Assembly: GCA_013815505.1 (NCBI GenBank) | Contig: JACDGA010000041.1 | Span: 1-9,683 of the forward strand | Source of the DNA: Acidimicrobiia bacterium | GTDB lineage: Bacteria > Actinomycetota > Acidimicrobiia > Acidimicrobiales > Ilumatobacteraceae | DNA: 9,683 nucleotides | Direction: 5' to 3' | Shown here: positions 1 to 8,269 of the stretch, piece by piece | Numbering within the stretch: the stretch's first letter is position 1 | How the letters are laid out: each line of letters opens with the position of its first letter | Position numbers and translations under genes: made by a program | The notes under the pieces: model-generated | Databases searched by the model: none | Told to the model about the DNA's origin: nothing | What the model saw: the letters and a program-made list of their open reading frames with translations, nothing else

Positions 1-1801
<1,801 letters not shown>

Positions 1802-1806
1802 GGACG

Positions 1807-1846
1807 TCCTTTCACACAGTCATGTGGACGACAGAAGATCACTCTA
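1807..1846 (-). promoter_or_regulatory. clpC -10 element, short 5' UTR and RBS
   Basis: On the minus strand, TAGAGT (1846-1841) fits the actinobacterial -10 pattern TANNNT. It lies about 39 bases before the clpC ATG, giving a leader of roughly 33 nt that contains the AAAGGA Shine-Dalgarno (1812-1807). No convincing -35 hexamer is visible 16-18 bases upstream. I saw no CIRCE element (GAGTGCTAA type) and no clear ClgR-type palindrome, so heat-shock or ClgR control cannot be supported from sequence. Confidence 0.45.
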
Positions 1847-1923
1847 CCGACCGGGTGCCTCGACTGGCCTCCGCTTCGCTTCGGCTGCTCTCGGCTGTCG
1901 GGCTGCGCCTGGCGGCGCGACGC

Positions 1924-1950
1924 CCGACGAGCCACTGGCGGGCTCGTCGG
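1924..1950. repeat. Inverted repeat, 10-bp perfect stem, 7-nt loop
   Basis: CCGACGAGCC (1924-1933) is the exact reverse complement of GGCTCGTCGG (1941-1950), with ACTGGCG between. A smaller palindrome, GCCACTGGC (1931-1939), overlaps its centre. It lies between the divergent clpC and oxidoreductase genes, about 80 bp upstream of the clpC -10 candidate and just upstream of the ECF41-like promoter. It could be an operator, the end of an upstream transcript, or part of a dispersed repeat. There is no T-tract on either side, so a classic intrinsic terminator is unlikely. Confidence 0.45.
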
Positions 1951-1962
1951 CCCTTCGGTCGA

Positions 1963-1989
1963 CGTCACGTTGTCCTACGGTGAATCGTC
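1963..1989 (+). promoter_or_regulatory. Candidate ECF41-type sigma factor promoter
   Basis: CGTCACG (1963-1969) is followed by exactly 16 bases (1970-1985) and then CGTC (1986-1989). As I recall it, the published ECF41 promoter consensus is TGTCACA, 16-nt spacer, CGTC. The core GTCAC, the spacer length and the -10 CGTC all match; only the two outer bases of the -35 element differ. A start site 6-8 bases after CGTC would fall at about 1995-1997, directly before the oxidoreductase ATG at 1998. The cognate sigma factor is encoded by the second gene of the same transcript, which fits autoregulation. The match was found by eye and has not been scored against the genome background. Confidence 0.6.
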
Positions 1990-1997
1990 GAGATGGC

Positions 1998-3284
1998 ATG
2001 GACACACTTCCCACCATCGTCATCGGCGGCGGCCTCGCAGGGCTGACCGCTGCTGCAACGCTCGCCCGCGACGGCCGCAGTGTCGTGGTGATCGAGGGCG
2101 CGTCGCAGCTCGGCGGTCGCGCCAGAACTCGCCACCACGACGGCTTCGACCTCAACCTCGGTCCCCACGCCCTGTACATCGGCGGCGGAGCGAGTGCCGT
2201 GCTGCGCGACCTCGGCGTCGGCGCACCGGGCCGGCGTCCTCGCCTCCATCGCTCCGGCGTCCTCGCCGGCGAACAGGTCGTGCCGGCGATGCGGTTCCTG
2301 CAGCGCGAGGTGCGCCAGCGTCGGCGGCTGATGGGACTCATCACCGGTCGTGGCCGCCGCGGTGCCGACCGTCTCGCCGGGGTCACCACGTCGGAGTGGA
2401 TCCACGACACGCTCTCCGACCCCGGCGCACTGGCCGTCGCCGCCTCCGTCCTGCGCACGGCGACCTACTCCGCCGATCGCGACCTACTCGACGCCGGAGC
2501 TGCGGCGATGCAGCTGCGGGCGGCGACGACACGCGGCGTCCGCTACATCGACGGCGGCTGGACGACGCTCGTGCACGGGCTGGCCGTCCAGGTCCGCCGG
2601 CACGGAGGTGAGATCCGCACCGGTGTCGCCGCCGCCGCTGTAGAGCACGATGATCAGGTACACGCCGTGCGCCTCGCCGACGGCACGACGCTTCCGGCCG
2701 CCGGTGTGGTTGTTGCCGTGAACGATCCGCGCCACGCGCTCGGCCTGCTCGACGGACCGGCTGCGGCGCGCCTCGCCGACGCCGTGGACGACATGGTGCC
2801 GCTGCGGATGGCGCACCTCGATGTCGCGCTGCGCCCGCTCCCCGCAGCCGCCCACCCGAACATCCTCGGCATCGACCGGCCCGTGTACCTCACGGTCCAG
2901 TCCGACGTCGCCCGAGTCGCGCCGAACGGTGGCGCCGTGATCCACGTCGGCCGCTACCTCGTACCGGGCGAGGAGCGCCGCGATCACCGACCCGAACTCG
3001 AGCACGTGCTCGACGTCGCCCAGCCGGGTTGGCGCGATCACGTCGTCGACGTCCGCTACGTGCCGCGATCGCTCGTCAGCGGCGACCACCCCCGTCCGGC
3101 CACGACGGGCTCGCAAGGCCGTGTGGCCGCCGACGCGCCGGGCGTGCGAGGGCTCGCCATCGCCGGCGACTGGGTCGGCCCGAGCGGCATGCTCGCCGAC
3201 GCCGCGATGCGGTCGGGCCAAGATGCTGCGGCTGTCATGACGGCTGGCTCGATCGCGACCGCGAGAGAGGCCGTCGCGGCGTGA
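1998..3284 (+). CDS. FAD-dependent oxidoreductase (amine oxidase/phytoene desaturase-like flavoprotein)
   Basis: Cytosolic flavoprotein of 428 aa in the protoporphyrinogen oxidase/phytoene dehydrogenase superfamily; the substrate is unknown. The N-terminal Rossmann dinucleotide fold is clear: VIGGGLAGL at 8-16 with the glycine pattern G10, G12, G15, an acidic residue E33 at the end of the second strand to hold the FAD ribose, and GGRART at 39-44. The C-terminal FAD-closing motif spans 385-407 (GLAIAGDWVGPSGMLADAA then MRSG). The stretch GPHALY at 56-61 is the usual strand after the dinucleotide fold in this family. The ATG at 1998 was chosen because it precedes the glycine motif by the normal distance and begins where the ECF41-like promoter predicts transcription to start. 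An in-frame GTG at 1980 would lie upstream of that start site. The gene shares 4 bp (GTGA) with the sigma factor gene, so the two are almost certainly co-transcribed. The family is certain; the substrate cannot be read from sequence. Confidence 0.88.
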   Translation: MDTLPTIVIGGGLAGLTAAATLARDGRSVVVIEGASQLGGRARTRHHDGFDLNLGPHALYIGGGASAVLRDLGVGAPGRRPRLHRSGVLAGEQVVPAMRFLQREVRQRRRLMGLITGRGRRGADRLAGVTTSEWIHDTLSDPGALAVAASVLRTATYSADRDLLDAGAAAMQLRAATTRGVRYIDGGWTTLVHGLAVQVRRHGGEIRTGVAAAAVEHDDQVHAVRLADGTTLPAAGVVVAVNDPRHALGLLDGPAAARLADAVDDMVPLRMAHLDVALRPLPAAAHPNILGIDRPVYLTVQSDVARVAPNGGAVIHVGRYLVPGEERRDHRPELEHVLDVAQPGWRDHVVDVRYVPRSLVSGDHPRPATTGSQGRVAADAPGVRGLAIAGDWVGPSGMLADAAMRSGQDAAAVMTAGSIATAREAVAA

Positions 3285-4273
3285 CCGACGTCGACAGCGA
3301 CCGGGACGCGGCGACGTTCGAGGCCCTGCGGCCGCGACTGATCGCGGTCGCGTACCGGATGCTCGGCACGATGGCGGAGGCGGAAGACGTCGTCGGTGAC
3401 GTGGCGGAACGATGGATGCGGTCCGACCGCGAGGCCGTGCGGGTGCCCGAGGCGTGGCTGATGTCGGTGACATCGCGACGGGCGCTCGACGTGCTCAAGT
3501 CGGCGCGGATGCGGCGCGAGCGCTACCCGGGCGTGTGGCTGCCCGAACCCGTGGCAACCGACGACGCGCCCGACGTGATCGCCGACCGCGACGACACCCT
3601 GACGATGGGCTTCTTGTTGCTGCTCGAACGGCTGACACCGCTCGAGCGCGCCGTCTTCGTGCTGCACGATGTGATGGGCCACCCGCACGACGAGATCGCG
3701 GCGATGCTCGAGCGCAGCGTCGTGGCCTCACGCCAGGCGCTGCGCCGCGCGCGGGTGCACGTACAGGTGCCGCGAGCCCGGCGCGAGGAGGATCGTGCCG
3801 CCGCCCGCCAGGTCGCCGAGCGCTTCCTCGCCGCCGGTGCCGGCGGCGACCTCGAGGCGTTCCTCGCCTGTCTCGCACCGGACGTGACGGTCGTCAGTGA
3901 CGGCGGCGGCGTCGTCTACGCATCCATCCGCCCGGTCGTCGGCCGGCAGCGAGCGGGGCGCTACCTCACCAACCTGTCGCGCCGCTCTGGCGAGCTGTTC
4001 GTCGTGCCGATCGAGCTGAACCAGTCGCCGGGTTTCGTGCTGTGCGGCGACCTCGGTTGGATCGCGCTGCTGTTCGATGTGGACGGCGACAAGATCACCA
4101 CGATTCGCGCCGTCGTCCATCCGGGAAAGCTCGAGCGGCTCGTCGCCCGGCTCCCGGGAACCGACCACCTGCCGTCGCCGTGGGACCGGGCCAGCCGCTA
4201 CCGGCATCGAGGCGGTCGCCCGACCGGTGTCGACTCCGTCAGTCATGCGGCGATCGATCAGACAGGGCCCTAA
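3281..4273 (+). CDS. ECF41/SigJ-like RNA polymerase sigma factor with fused C-terminal SnoaL-like domain
   Basis: 330-aa alternative sigma factor. Region 2 is at about 12-72 (FEALRPRLIAVAYRMLG, then AEDVVGDVAERW, typical of region 2.2). Region 4 is at about 108-165 (LERLTPLERAVFVLHDVMG, with a helix-turn-helix around DEIAAMLERSVVASRQAL). Three ECF41 signatures are present or recognisable: WLPEP in the linker (86-90), DGGG in the SnoaL-like domain (207-210), and HPGKL (280-284) where ECF41 proteins usually have NPDKL. The domain at about 175-285 is a SnoaL/NTF2-like fold that in this family controls sigma activity in cis, replacing a separate anti-sigma factor. The GTG start overlaps the TGA of the oxidoreductase and has GAGAGG 10 bases upstream. 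A charged tail of about 46 residues (285-330) follows the last motif. In ECF41 systems the target is usually the adjacent oxidoreductase-type gene, as seen here. Confidence 0.9.
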   Translation: MTDVDSDRDAATFEALRPRLIAVAYRMLGTMAEAEDVVGDVAERWMRSDREAVRVPEAWLMSVTSRRALDVLKSARMRRERYPGVWLPEPVATDDAPDVIADRDDTLTMGFLLLLERLTPLERAVFVLHDVMGHPHDEIAAMLERSVVASRQALRRARVHVQVPRARREEDRAAARQVAERFLAAGAGGDLEAFLACLAPDVTVVSDGGGVVYASIRPVVGRQRAGRYLTNLSRRSGELFVVPIELNQSPGFVLCGDLGWIALLFDVDGDKITTIRAVVHPGKLERLVARLPGTDHLPSPWDRASRYRHRGGRPTGVDSVSHAAIDQTGP

Positions 4274-4276
4274 CCT
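4271..4276 (+). promoter_or_regulatory. Possible -10 element for a leaderless polyprenyl synthase transcript
   Basis: TAACCT fits TANNNT and ends 7 bases before the GTG at 4284, the spacing expected for a leaderless transcript. It overlaps the sigma factor stop codon. No Shine-Dalgarno is visible before the GTG and no strong -35 is seen. If real, the synthase and exporter can be expressed independently of the ECF41 promoter. Confidence 0.35.
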
Positions 4277-4283
4277 GACGGTC

Positions 4284-5282
4284 GTGTCTGCGGTCCCGGC
4301 GACGTCCCCGCTGTTCTCGCTGTCGTCGATGGACGCCGACCGAGAGCGCGTCGAGGCGGCCATGCAGGCTGCCGTCATCACCACCGACCCCCACCTCACC
4401 GAGCTCGCCTCGCATCTGCTCGTTGCCGGCGGCAAGCGGCTGCGGCCCGTGATGACGCTCGCTGCGGCGCGAGTGGGCGGGGGAGAGGCGGGCGACGACG
4501 CCGTCCAGGGCGGGGTCGCGTGCGAACTCGTGCACCTCGGATCGCTCTACCACGACGACGTGATGGACGACTCGACGCTGCGTCGCGGCGTCGAGACCGT
4601 CAACGCCAAGTGGGGCAACCTCCAGGCCATCCTCGCCGGCGACTTCCTCCTCGCCCGCGCCTCGGAGATCGCCGCCTCGCTCGGCACCGAGGTTGCGGCG
4701 CTGCTGGCCCGCACGATCGGATGGCTGTGCGAGGGACAGATCGAAGAGCTGCGGCACACGTACGACCCGGGTCGAGACGAGGAGAGCTACCTGCGCTCGA
4801 TCCAGGGCAAGACGGCGGCGCTCTATGGCACCGCAGCGCGCATCGGCGGCATCGTCGCCGGTTGCGAACGTCACGTGATCGAGGCGCTCACCGAGCTCGG
4901 CGCCAACTACGGCATGGTGTTCCAGATCGTCGACGACATCCTCGATCTGACCGCCACGGAGGAGCAGCTCGGCAAGCCGGCAGGCCACGACCTCGTCGAG
5001 GGGGTCTACACGCTGCCCGTCATCCGCACGCTCGCCAGCGGTCTGCCTGCGGCGACGGAGCTGGCAGCCATGCTCGGCAAGCCGCTGGGCGACGACGAAC
5101 GGATGGCGACGCTCGACATCGTTCGCCGCAACGAGGGCATCGAAGGCGCCGTGTCGACCGCGCGCAGGTACGTCGAGGCCGCCGAGCGAGCCGGTGCCGA
5201 CCTGCCGGCGAGCGAGTCGACGGATGCGCTTCGGGAGTCGGCGAGAGCGCTCGTCGACTCGGTCTCGGCCACCGCGACGTGA
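4284..5282 (+). CDS. Polyprenyl diphosphate synthase (trans-type, likely long chain)
   Basis: 332-aa trans-isoprenyl diphosphate synthase. It extends an allylic diphosphate with isopentenyl diphosphate units; in actinobacteria the long-chain products usually become menaquinone side chains. Visible motifs are GGKRLRP (49-55, IPP binding), the first Asp-rich motif DDVMD (91-95), GQIEE at 151-155, QGKTAAL (174-180), and the second Asp-rich motif DDILD (217-221) followed by GKPAGHDL. The residue five places before the first Asp-rich motif is Gly (LGSLYHDDVMD), and there is no bulky aromatic there. This argues against a farnesyl-length stop and for a long-chain product. The GTG at 4284 keeps the N-terminal segment usual for the family; an ATG at 4329 (317 aa) is the alternative. 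It begins 10 nt after the sigma factor stop. The product length and the menaquinone role are inferences. Confidence 0.88.
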   Translation: MSAVPATSPLFSLSSMDADRERVEAAMQAAVITTDPHLTELASHLLVAGGKRLRPVMTLAAARVGGGEAGDDAVQGGVACELVHLGSLYHDDVMDDSTLRRGVETVNAKWGNLQAILAGDFLLARASEIAASLGTEVAALLARTIGWLCEGQIEELRHTYDPGRDEESYLRSIQGKTAALYGTAARIGGIVAGCERHVIEALTELGANYGMVFQIVDDILDLTATEEQLGKPAGHDLVEGVYTLPVIRTLASGLPAATELAAMLGKPLGDDERMATLDIVRRNEGIEGAVSTARRYVEAAERAGADLPASESTDALRESARALVDSVSATAT

Positions 5283-5289
5283 AGCGTCG

Positions 5290-6780
5290 ATGTCGACCAG
5301 CGTCGTCGAGTCCTCACCACTGACGCTGTCGTCACCTGCGGGGCGCTGGGTCGTCGCCACCACGGTGCTCGCATCGGGCATGGCGATGCTCGACGGCACC
5401 GTCGTCAACCTCGCGCTCCCGCGGATCGGCGACGATCTCGACGCCTCGTTCACCGACCTCAGCTGGATCCTCAACGGGTACACGTTGTCGCTGGCGGCGC
5501 TGATCCTGCTCGGCGGCGCGCTGGGTGACCACCTCGGACGGCGCCGGGTGTTCCTCGTCGGGGCGACCTGGTTCACGATCGCGTCGCTGCTGTGCGCGAT
5601 CGCGCCCACGGCGATGCTGCTCGTGCTCGCGAGGGTGGCACAGGGAATCGGCGCGGCGCTGATGACGCCGGGGAGCCTGTCGATCCTGCAGGCGTCGTTC
5701 CGCCGCGACGATCGTGCTGCGGCGATCGGGCTGTGGTCGGGTCTCGGTGGGGTCGCGGCCGCCGTGGGACCGTTCGTCGGCGGTTGGTTGGTCGACGCCG
5801 CGACGTGGCGCTGGATCTTCCTGCTCAACGTGCCGCTCGGCGCAGCCGTGGTGGTCATCGGCCGGCGCCATGTCCCCGAGACCGTCGATCCCGACGCCGG
5901 CTCGCACCTCGACCTCATCGGCACGACCCTCGGGGCGCTCGCGCTCGCCGGGCTGACATGGGGGCTCACCGAGCGACGGTGGCTGGTGGTCGTCGTCGGC
6001 ATCCTGCTGGGCGTCGCGTTCGTCGTCGCCGAGTCGAGGTTGCGTGACCCGCTGCTCCCACTGGGCATCTTCGCCTCGCGCACGTTCGCCGGCACCAACG
6101 TCGTCACGGTGCTCTTGTACGGCGCGATGGGCGTGGTGTTCTTCCTCCTCGGGCTCGTGCTGCAGGGCCCGCTCGGCTACTCGCCGCTTCGTGCGGGCGC
6201 GGCGACGATCCCGATCACGGTGTTGATGCTCGCCCTCTCGGCGCCAGCCGGCCGGCTCGGGACGCGCATCGGTCCGCGCATCCCGATGACGGTGGGGCCT
6301 CTGCTCGTTGCCGCCGGGATGGCGTGGATGACCACGATCGAACCCGGCACCCGGTACGCGACTGGCATCCTCCCGCCGGTCCTCGTGTTCGGTCTCGGTC
6401 TCACGCTCACCGTGGCCCCACTGACGGCGACGGCGCTGGCCGCCGTCGACGATCATCACGCCGGTGTCGCGTCGGGTGTCAACAACGCTGTCGCCAGGAC
6501 CGGGCAGCTGCTCGCCGTGGCGGCGGTTCCGGTGATCGCCGGTTTCGTTCCCGGCGAGGCGATCGGCGGCGAACAACTGACGGACGGCTTCCACACGGCG
6601 ATGTGGGCGGCGGCAGGGATGGCCGCCCTCGCCGCGGTCGTGTCGTGGGCGACGGTGCGCCGCCCCGATCTGACCGACACGTCCGCCACTGCCGAGTCCG
6701 CCGAGTGCGTCCACTGCGCAACGGGCGGCCCACCGCCGTCGATGGCACCCGAGCTCGCCGCCGCCGCCGACGCCGCCTGA
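5290..6780 (+). CDS. MFS transporter, DHA2 family (EmrB/QacA-like drug exporter)
   Basis: 496-aa inner-membrane proton-coupled exporter; its length and hydrophobicity fit the 14-helix DHA2 family. Motif D1 is LDGTVVNLALP (34-44, with the membrane Asp D35). Motif A is GALGDHLGRRRVFL (76-89), in the loop between helices 2 and 3. The antiporter motif C is at about 151-167 (GLGGVAAAVGPFVGGWL) and WRWIFLLNVP is at 173-182, all diagnostic of the EmrB/QacA branch. A hydrophilic tail from about 457 carries a CxxC pair (C473, C476) and a Pro/Ala-rich end. The ATG at 5290 is 7 nt after the polyprenyl synthase stop, with only a weak GAAG upstream, so translation may be coupled. The substrate cannot be read from sequence. 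Confidence 0.92.
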   Translation: MSTSVVESSPLTLSSPAGRWVVATTVLASGMAMLDGTVVNLALPRIGDDLDASFTDLSWILNGYTLSLAALILLGGALGDHLGRRRVFLVGATWFTIASLLCAIAPTAMLLVLARVAQGIGAALMTPGSLSILQASFRRDDRAAAIGLWSGLGGVAAAVGPFVGGWLVDAATWRWIFLLNVPLGAAVVVIGRRHVPETVDPDAGSHLDLIGTTLGALALAGLTWGLTERRWLVVVVGILLGVAFVVAESRLRDPLLPLGIFASRTFAGTNVVTVLLYGAMGVVFFLLGLVLQGPLGYSPLRAGAATIPITVLMLALSAPAGRLGTRIGPRIPMTVGPLLVAAGMAWMTTIEPGTRYATGILPPVLVFGLGLTLTVAPLTATALAAVDDHHAGVASGVNNAVARTGQLLAVAAVPVIAGFVPGEAIGGEQLTDGFHTAMWAAAGMAALAAVVSWATVRRPDLTDTSATAESAECVHCATGGPPPSMAPELAAAADAA

Positions 6781-6795
6781 CGCCGTCGAGCGTCA
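6778..6795. terminator. Small hairpin in the convergent gap (possible bidirectional terminator)
   Basis: TGACGC (6778-6783) and GCGTCA (6790-6795) form a perfect 6-bp stem around CGTCGA. The stem starts at the stop codon of the exporter and lies in the 24-bp gap before the convergent photolyase stop. There is no T-tract on either strand, so termination is only a weak suggestion from position. Confidence 0.25.
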
Positions 6796-6804
6796 CTCAG
6801 AACC

Positions 6805-8166
6805 TCAGCGGGATGAGGCTCGCACGGCGTCGTAGCGACGGAGGGCCTCGGTGCGCTCGGCGGCGTGGTCGACGATCGGGTCGCAGTAGCCGAGCGGCAC
6901 GCCGTTCGGCGATGCCGACGGCTCGTGCACGTGGCGGTCGGCCAACGGTTCGAGCTCGGGCACCCAGCGCCGGACGTATGCGCCGCCGGGGTCGAAGCGG
7001 GTGGCCTGCGTGACCGGATTGAACACACGGAAGTAGGGCGCGGCGTCGGTCCCGGTGCCGGCGACCCATTGCCAGCCGTGATTGTTGGAGGCGAGATCAC
7101 CGTCGACGAGGTGCTCCATGAAGTGCCGCGCGCCCCTCGTCCAGTCGAGGTGGAGATCCTTGACGAGGTAGCTGGCGGTGATCATCCGCACCCGGTTGTG
7201 CATCCAGCCCTCGGCGAGCAACTGGCGCATGCCCGCATCGACGATCGGCACTCCTGTGCGGCCCTCGCACCAGGCGTCGAAGCGCTCGTCGGCTCGCCGC
7301 CCCGTGTCGACCTCCATCGCCGCCATGTCCGGGTTCCACGACGACCACGCCGACTCGGGCGCGTGGAACAGCACGTCGGCGTAGAAGTCTCGCCACGCCA
7401 GCTCGGTGGCGAACACCCGGTGCCCCTTCGCTCGCTGGTCGATGCGGGAGAGGATCTGGCGCGGGTGGATGCACCCGAAGTGGAGATACGGCGAGAGCCG
7501 GCTCGTGCGGTCGTCGCCCGGCAGGTCGCGGGCGCGGTCGTAGTCGTCGATGTCGGCGGTGAGGAAGCGGTCGAGTGCCGTCTTCGCCGCCGCCTCGCCA
7601 GGGTCGGGCAGCGTGGCGTCGACCTCGGGCGCGTCGGGCAGGCCGTCGGAGTCGACGCCGTCCGGCACGCGCAGCGAACGTGGTGCCGGAATCGGCAGCT
7701 CCCATCCGTGGTGGCGCCACGCCTTCGAGAACGGGGTGAACACCTTGAAGGGCGTGCCGCTGTTGGTGGTGAGCGTGTCGGGCGGTACGGCGTAAGGCGA
7801 TCCCGTTCGCACGAGCGCGGCGCCGGCATCCTCGAGTGCTGCGGCGACCTCGTCGTCGCGCCGACGGCCGGCGACGCCGAAATCGGCGGCGCAATGCACC
7901 TCCGTTGCGCCGACCTCGCCGGCGAGGCGGAGGATCTCCTCAGAGGCGTCGCCGTTGCGGACCACGAGCCGCCCGTCGAGCCGTTCGTCCAGCGACCGCA
8001 GGCATCCGGCAAGGAAGTGACGCCGGTTGCGGCCCGCCGGGCCCCAGAACGCAGGATCGACGACGAAGACCGGCACCACCTCGTCGCCGGCGTCGACTGC
8101 TGCGCGCAGCATCGGGTTGTGCGAGAGCCGCAGATCGCGCCGGAACCACGCGATCGAAATCGACAT
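6805..8166 (-). CDS. phrB: Deoxyribodipyrimidine photolyase (class I CPD photolyase)
   Basis: Blue-light-driven DNA repair enzyme that splits cyclobutane pyrimidine dimers using reduced FAD. Numbering is from the ATG at 8166 (453 aa, the usual photolyase length). The N-terminal alpha/beta antenna domain begins SISIAWFRRDLRLSHNPML. The helical FAD domain carries TSRLSPYLHFG (221-231), ELAWRDFY (255-262; E255 and W258 match the dimer-contacting Glu and Trp of the E. coli enzyme), GVPIVDAGMRQL, WMHNRVRMITA, and the flavin loop ASNNHGWQW with N361 at the position of the FAD-N5 Asn. GTGTDAAPYFRVFNP follows and is characteristic of CPD class I. Proximal and middle electron-transfer Trp residues (W365, W342) are present; the outer one is not obvious. 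An alternative GTG start at 8175 adds three residues. ATG 8166 is preferred because a TANNNT box sits 7 nt upstream. The gene converges with the exporter. Confidence 0.95.
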   Translation of the reverse strand: MSISIAWFRRDLRLSHNPMLRAAVDAGDEVVPVFVVDPAFWGPAGRNRRHFLAGCLRSLDERLDGRLVVRNGDASEEILRLAGEVGATEVHCAADFGVAGRRRDDEVAAALEDAGAALVRTGSPYAVPPDTLTTNSGTPFKVFTPFSKAWRHHGWELPIPAPRSLRVPDGVDSDGLPDAPEVDATLPDPGEAAAKTALDRFLTADIDDYDRARDLPGDDRTSRLSPYLHFGCIHPRQILSRIDQRAKGHRVFATELAWRDFYADVLFHAPESAWSSWNPDMAAMEVDTGRRADERFDAWCEGRTGVPIVDAGMRQLLAEGWMHNRVRMITASYLVKDLHLDWTRGARHFMEHLVDGDLASNNHGWQWVAGTGTDAAPYFRVFNPVTQATRFDPGGAYVRRWVPELEPLADRHVHEPSASPNGVPLGYCDPIVDHAAERTEALRRYDAVRASSR

Positions 8167-8173
8167 CGTGGTC

Positions 8174-8179
8174 ACGGTA
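8174..8179 (-). promoter_or_regulatory. Possible -10 element for a leaderless photolyase transcript
   Basis: On the minus strand TACCGT (8179-8174) fits TANNNT and is 7 bases from the ATG at 8166. There is no Shine-Dalgarno before that ATG. If this is the promoter, the alternative GTG at 8175 would lie within the -10 element and could not be the start. No clear -35 is visible. The promoter would lie immediately downstream of the tandem palindromes. Confidence 0.35.
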
Positions 8180-8204
8180 GACGCCCCCCGACACCGCCAC
8201 CCAG

Positions 8205-8259
8205 CGCTTCTGAGTCACCGCAAACACCGAGTCCCGACGTTGTTCGTGACTCAGAAGCG
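8205..8259. repeat. Palindromic repeat, copy 1 (14-bp outer stem)
   Basis: Outer arms CGCTTCTGAGTCAC (8205-8218) and GTGACTCAGAAGCG (8246-8259) are perfect reverse complements over 14 bp. Inside are the unpaired spacers CGCA and GTTC, and then a degenerate inner dyad, AACACCGAG / CCCGACGTT, around T8232. On the plus strand the inner dyad has three A/C mismatches. In the minus-strand RNA all three become G-U wobbles, so the full nine-pair inner dyad is retained. The 48-base core (8209-8256) matches copy 2 at 44 positions. It lies between the serpin stop and the photolyase start. Confidence 0.85.
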
Positions 8260-8269
8260 GCGCCGGGGA

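Noticed and set aside
1802..1997. CIRCE or ClgR box controlling clpC
   Set aside because: No GAGTGCTAA-type inverted repeat and no clear ClgR-type palindrome could be found by eye.
4239..6107. 622-codon open frame on the minus strand across the polyprenyl synthase and exporter
   Set aside because: It crosses two well-supported plus-strand genes, has Ser/Thr/Arg-rich composition without motifs, and is expected from high-GC codon bias.
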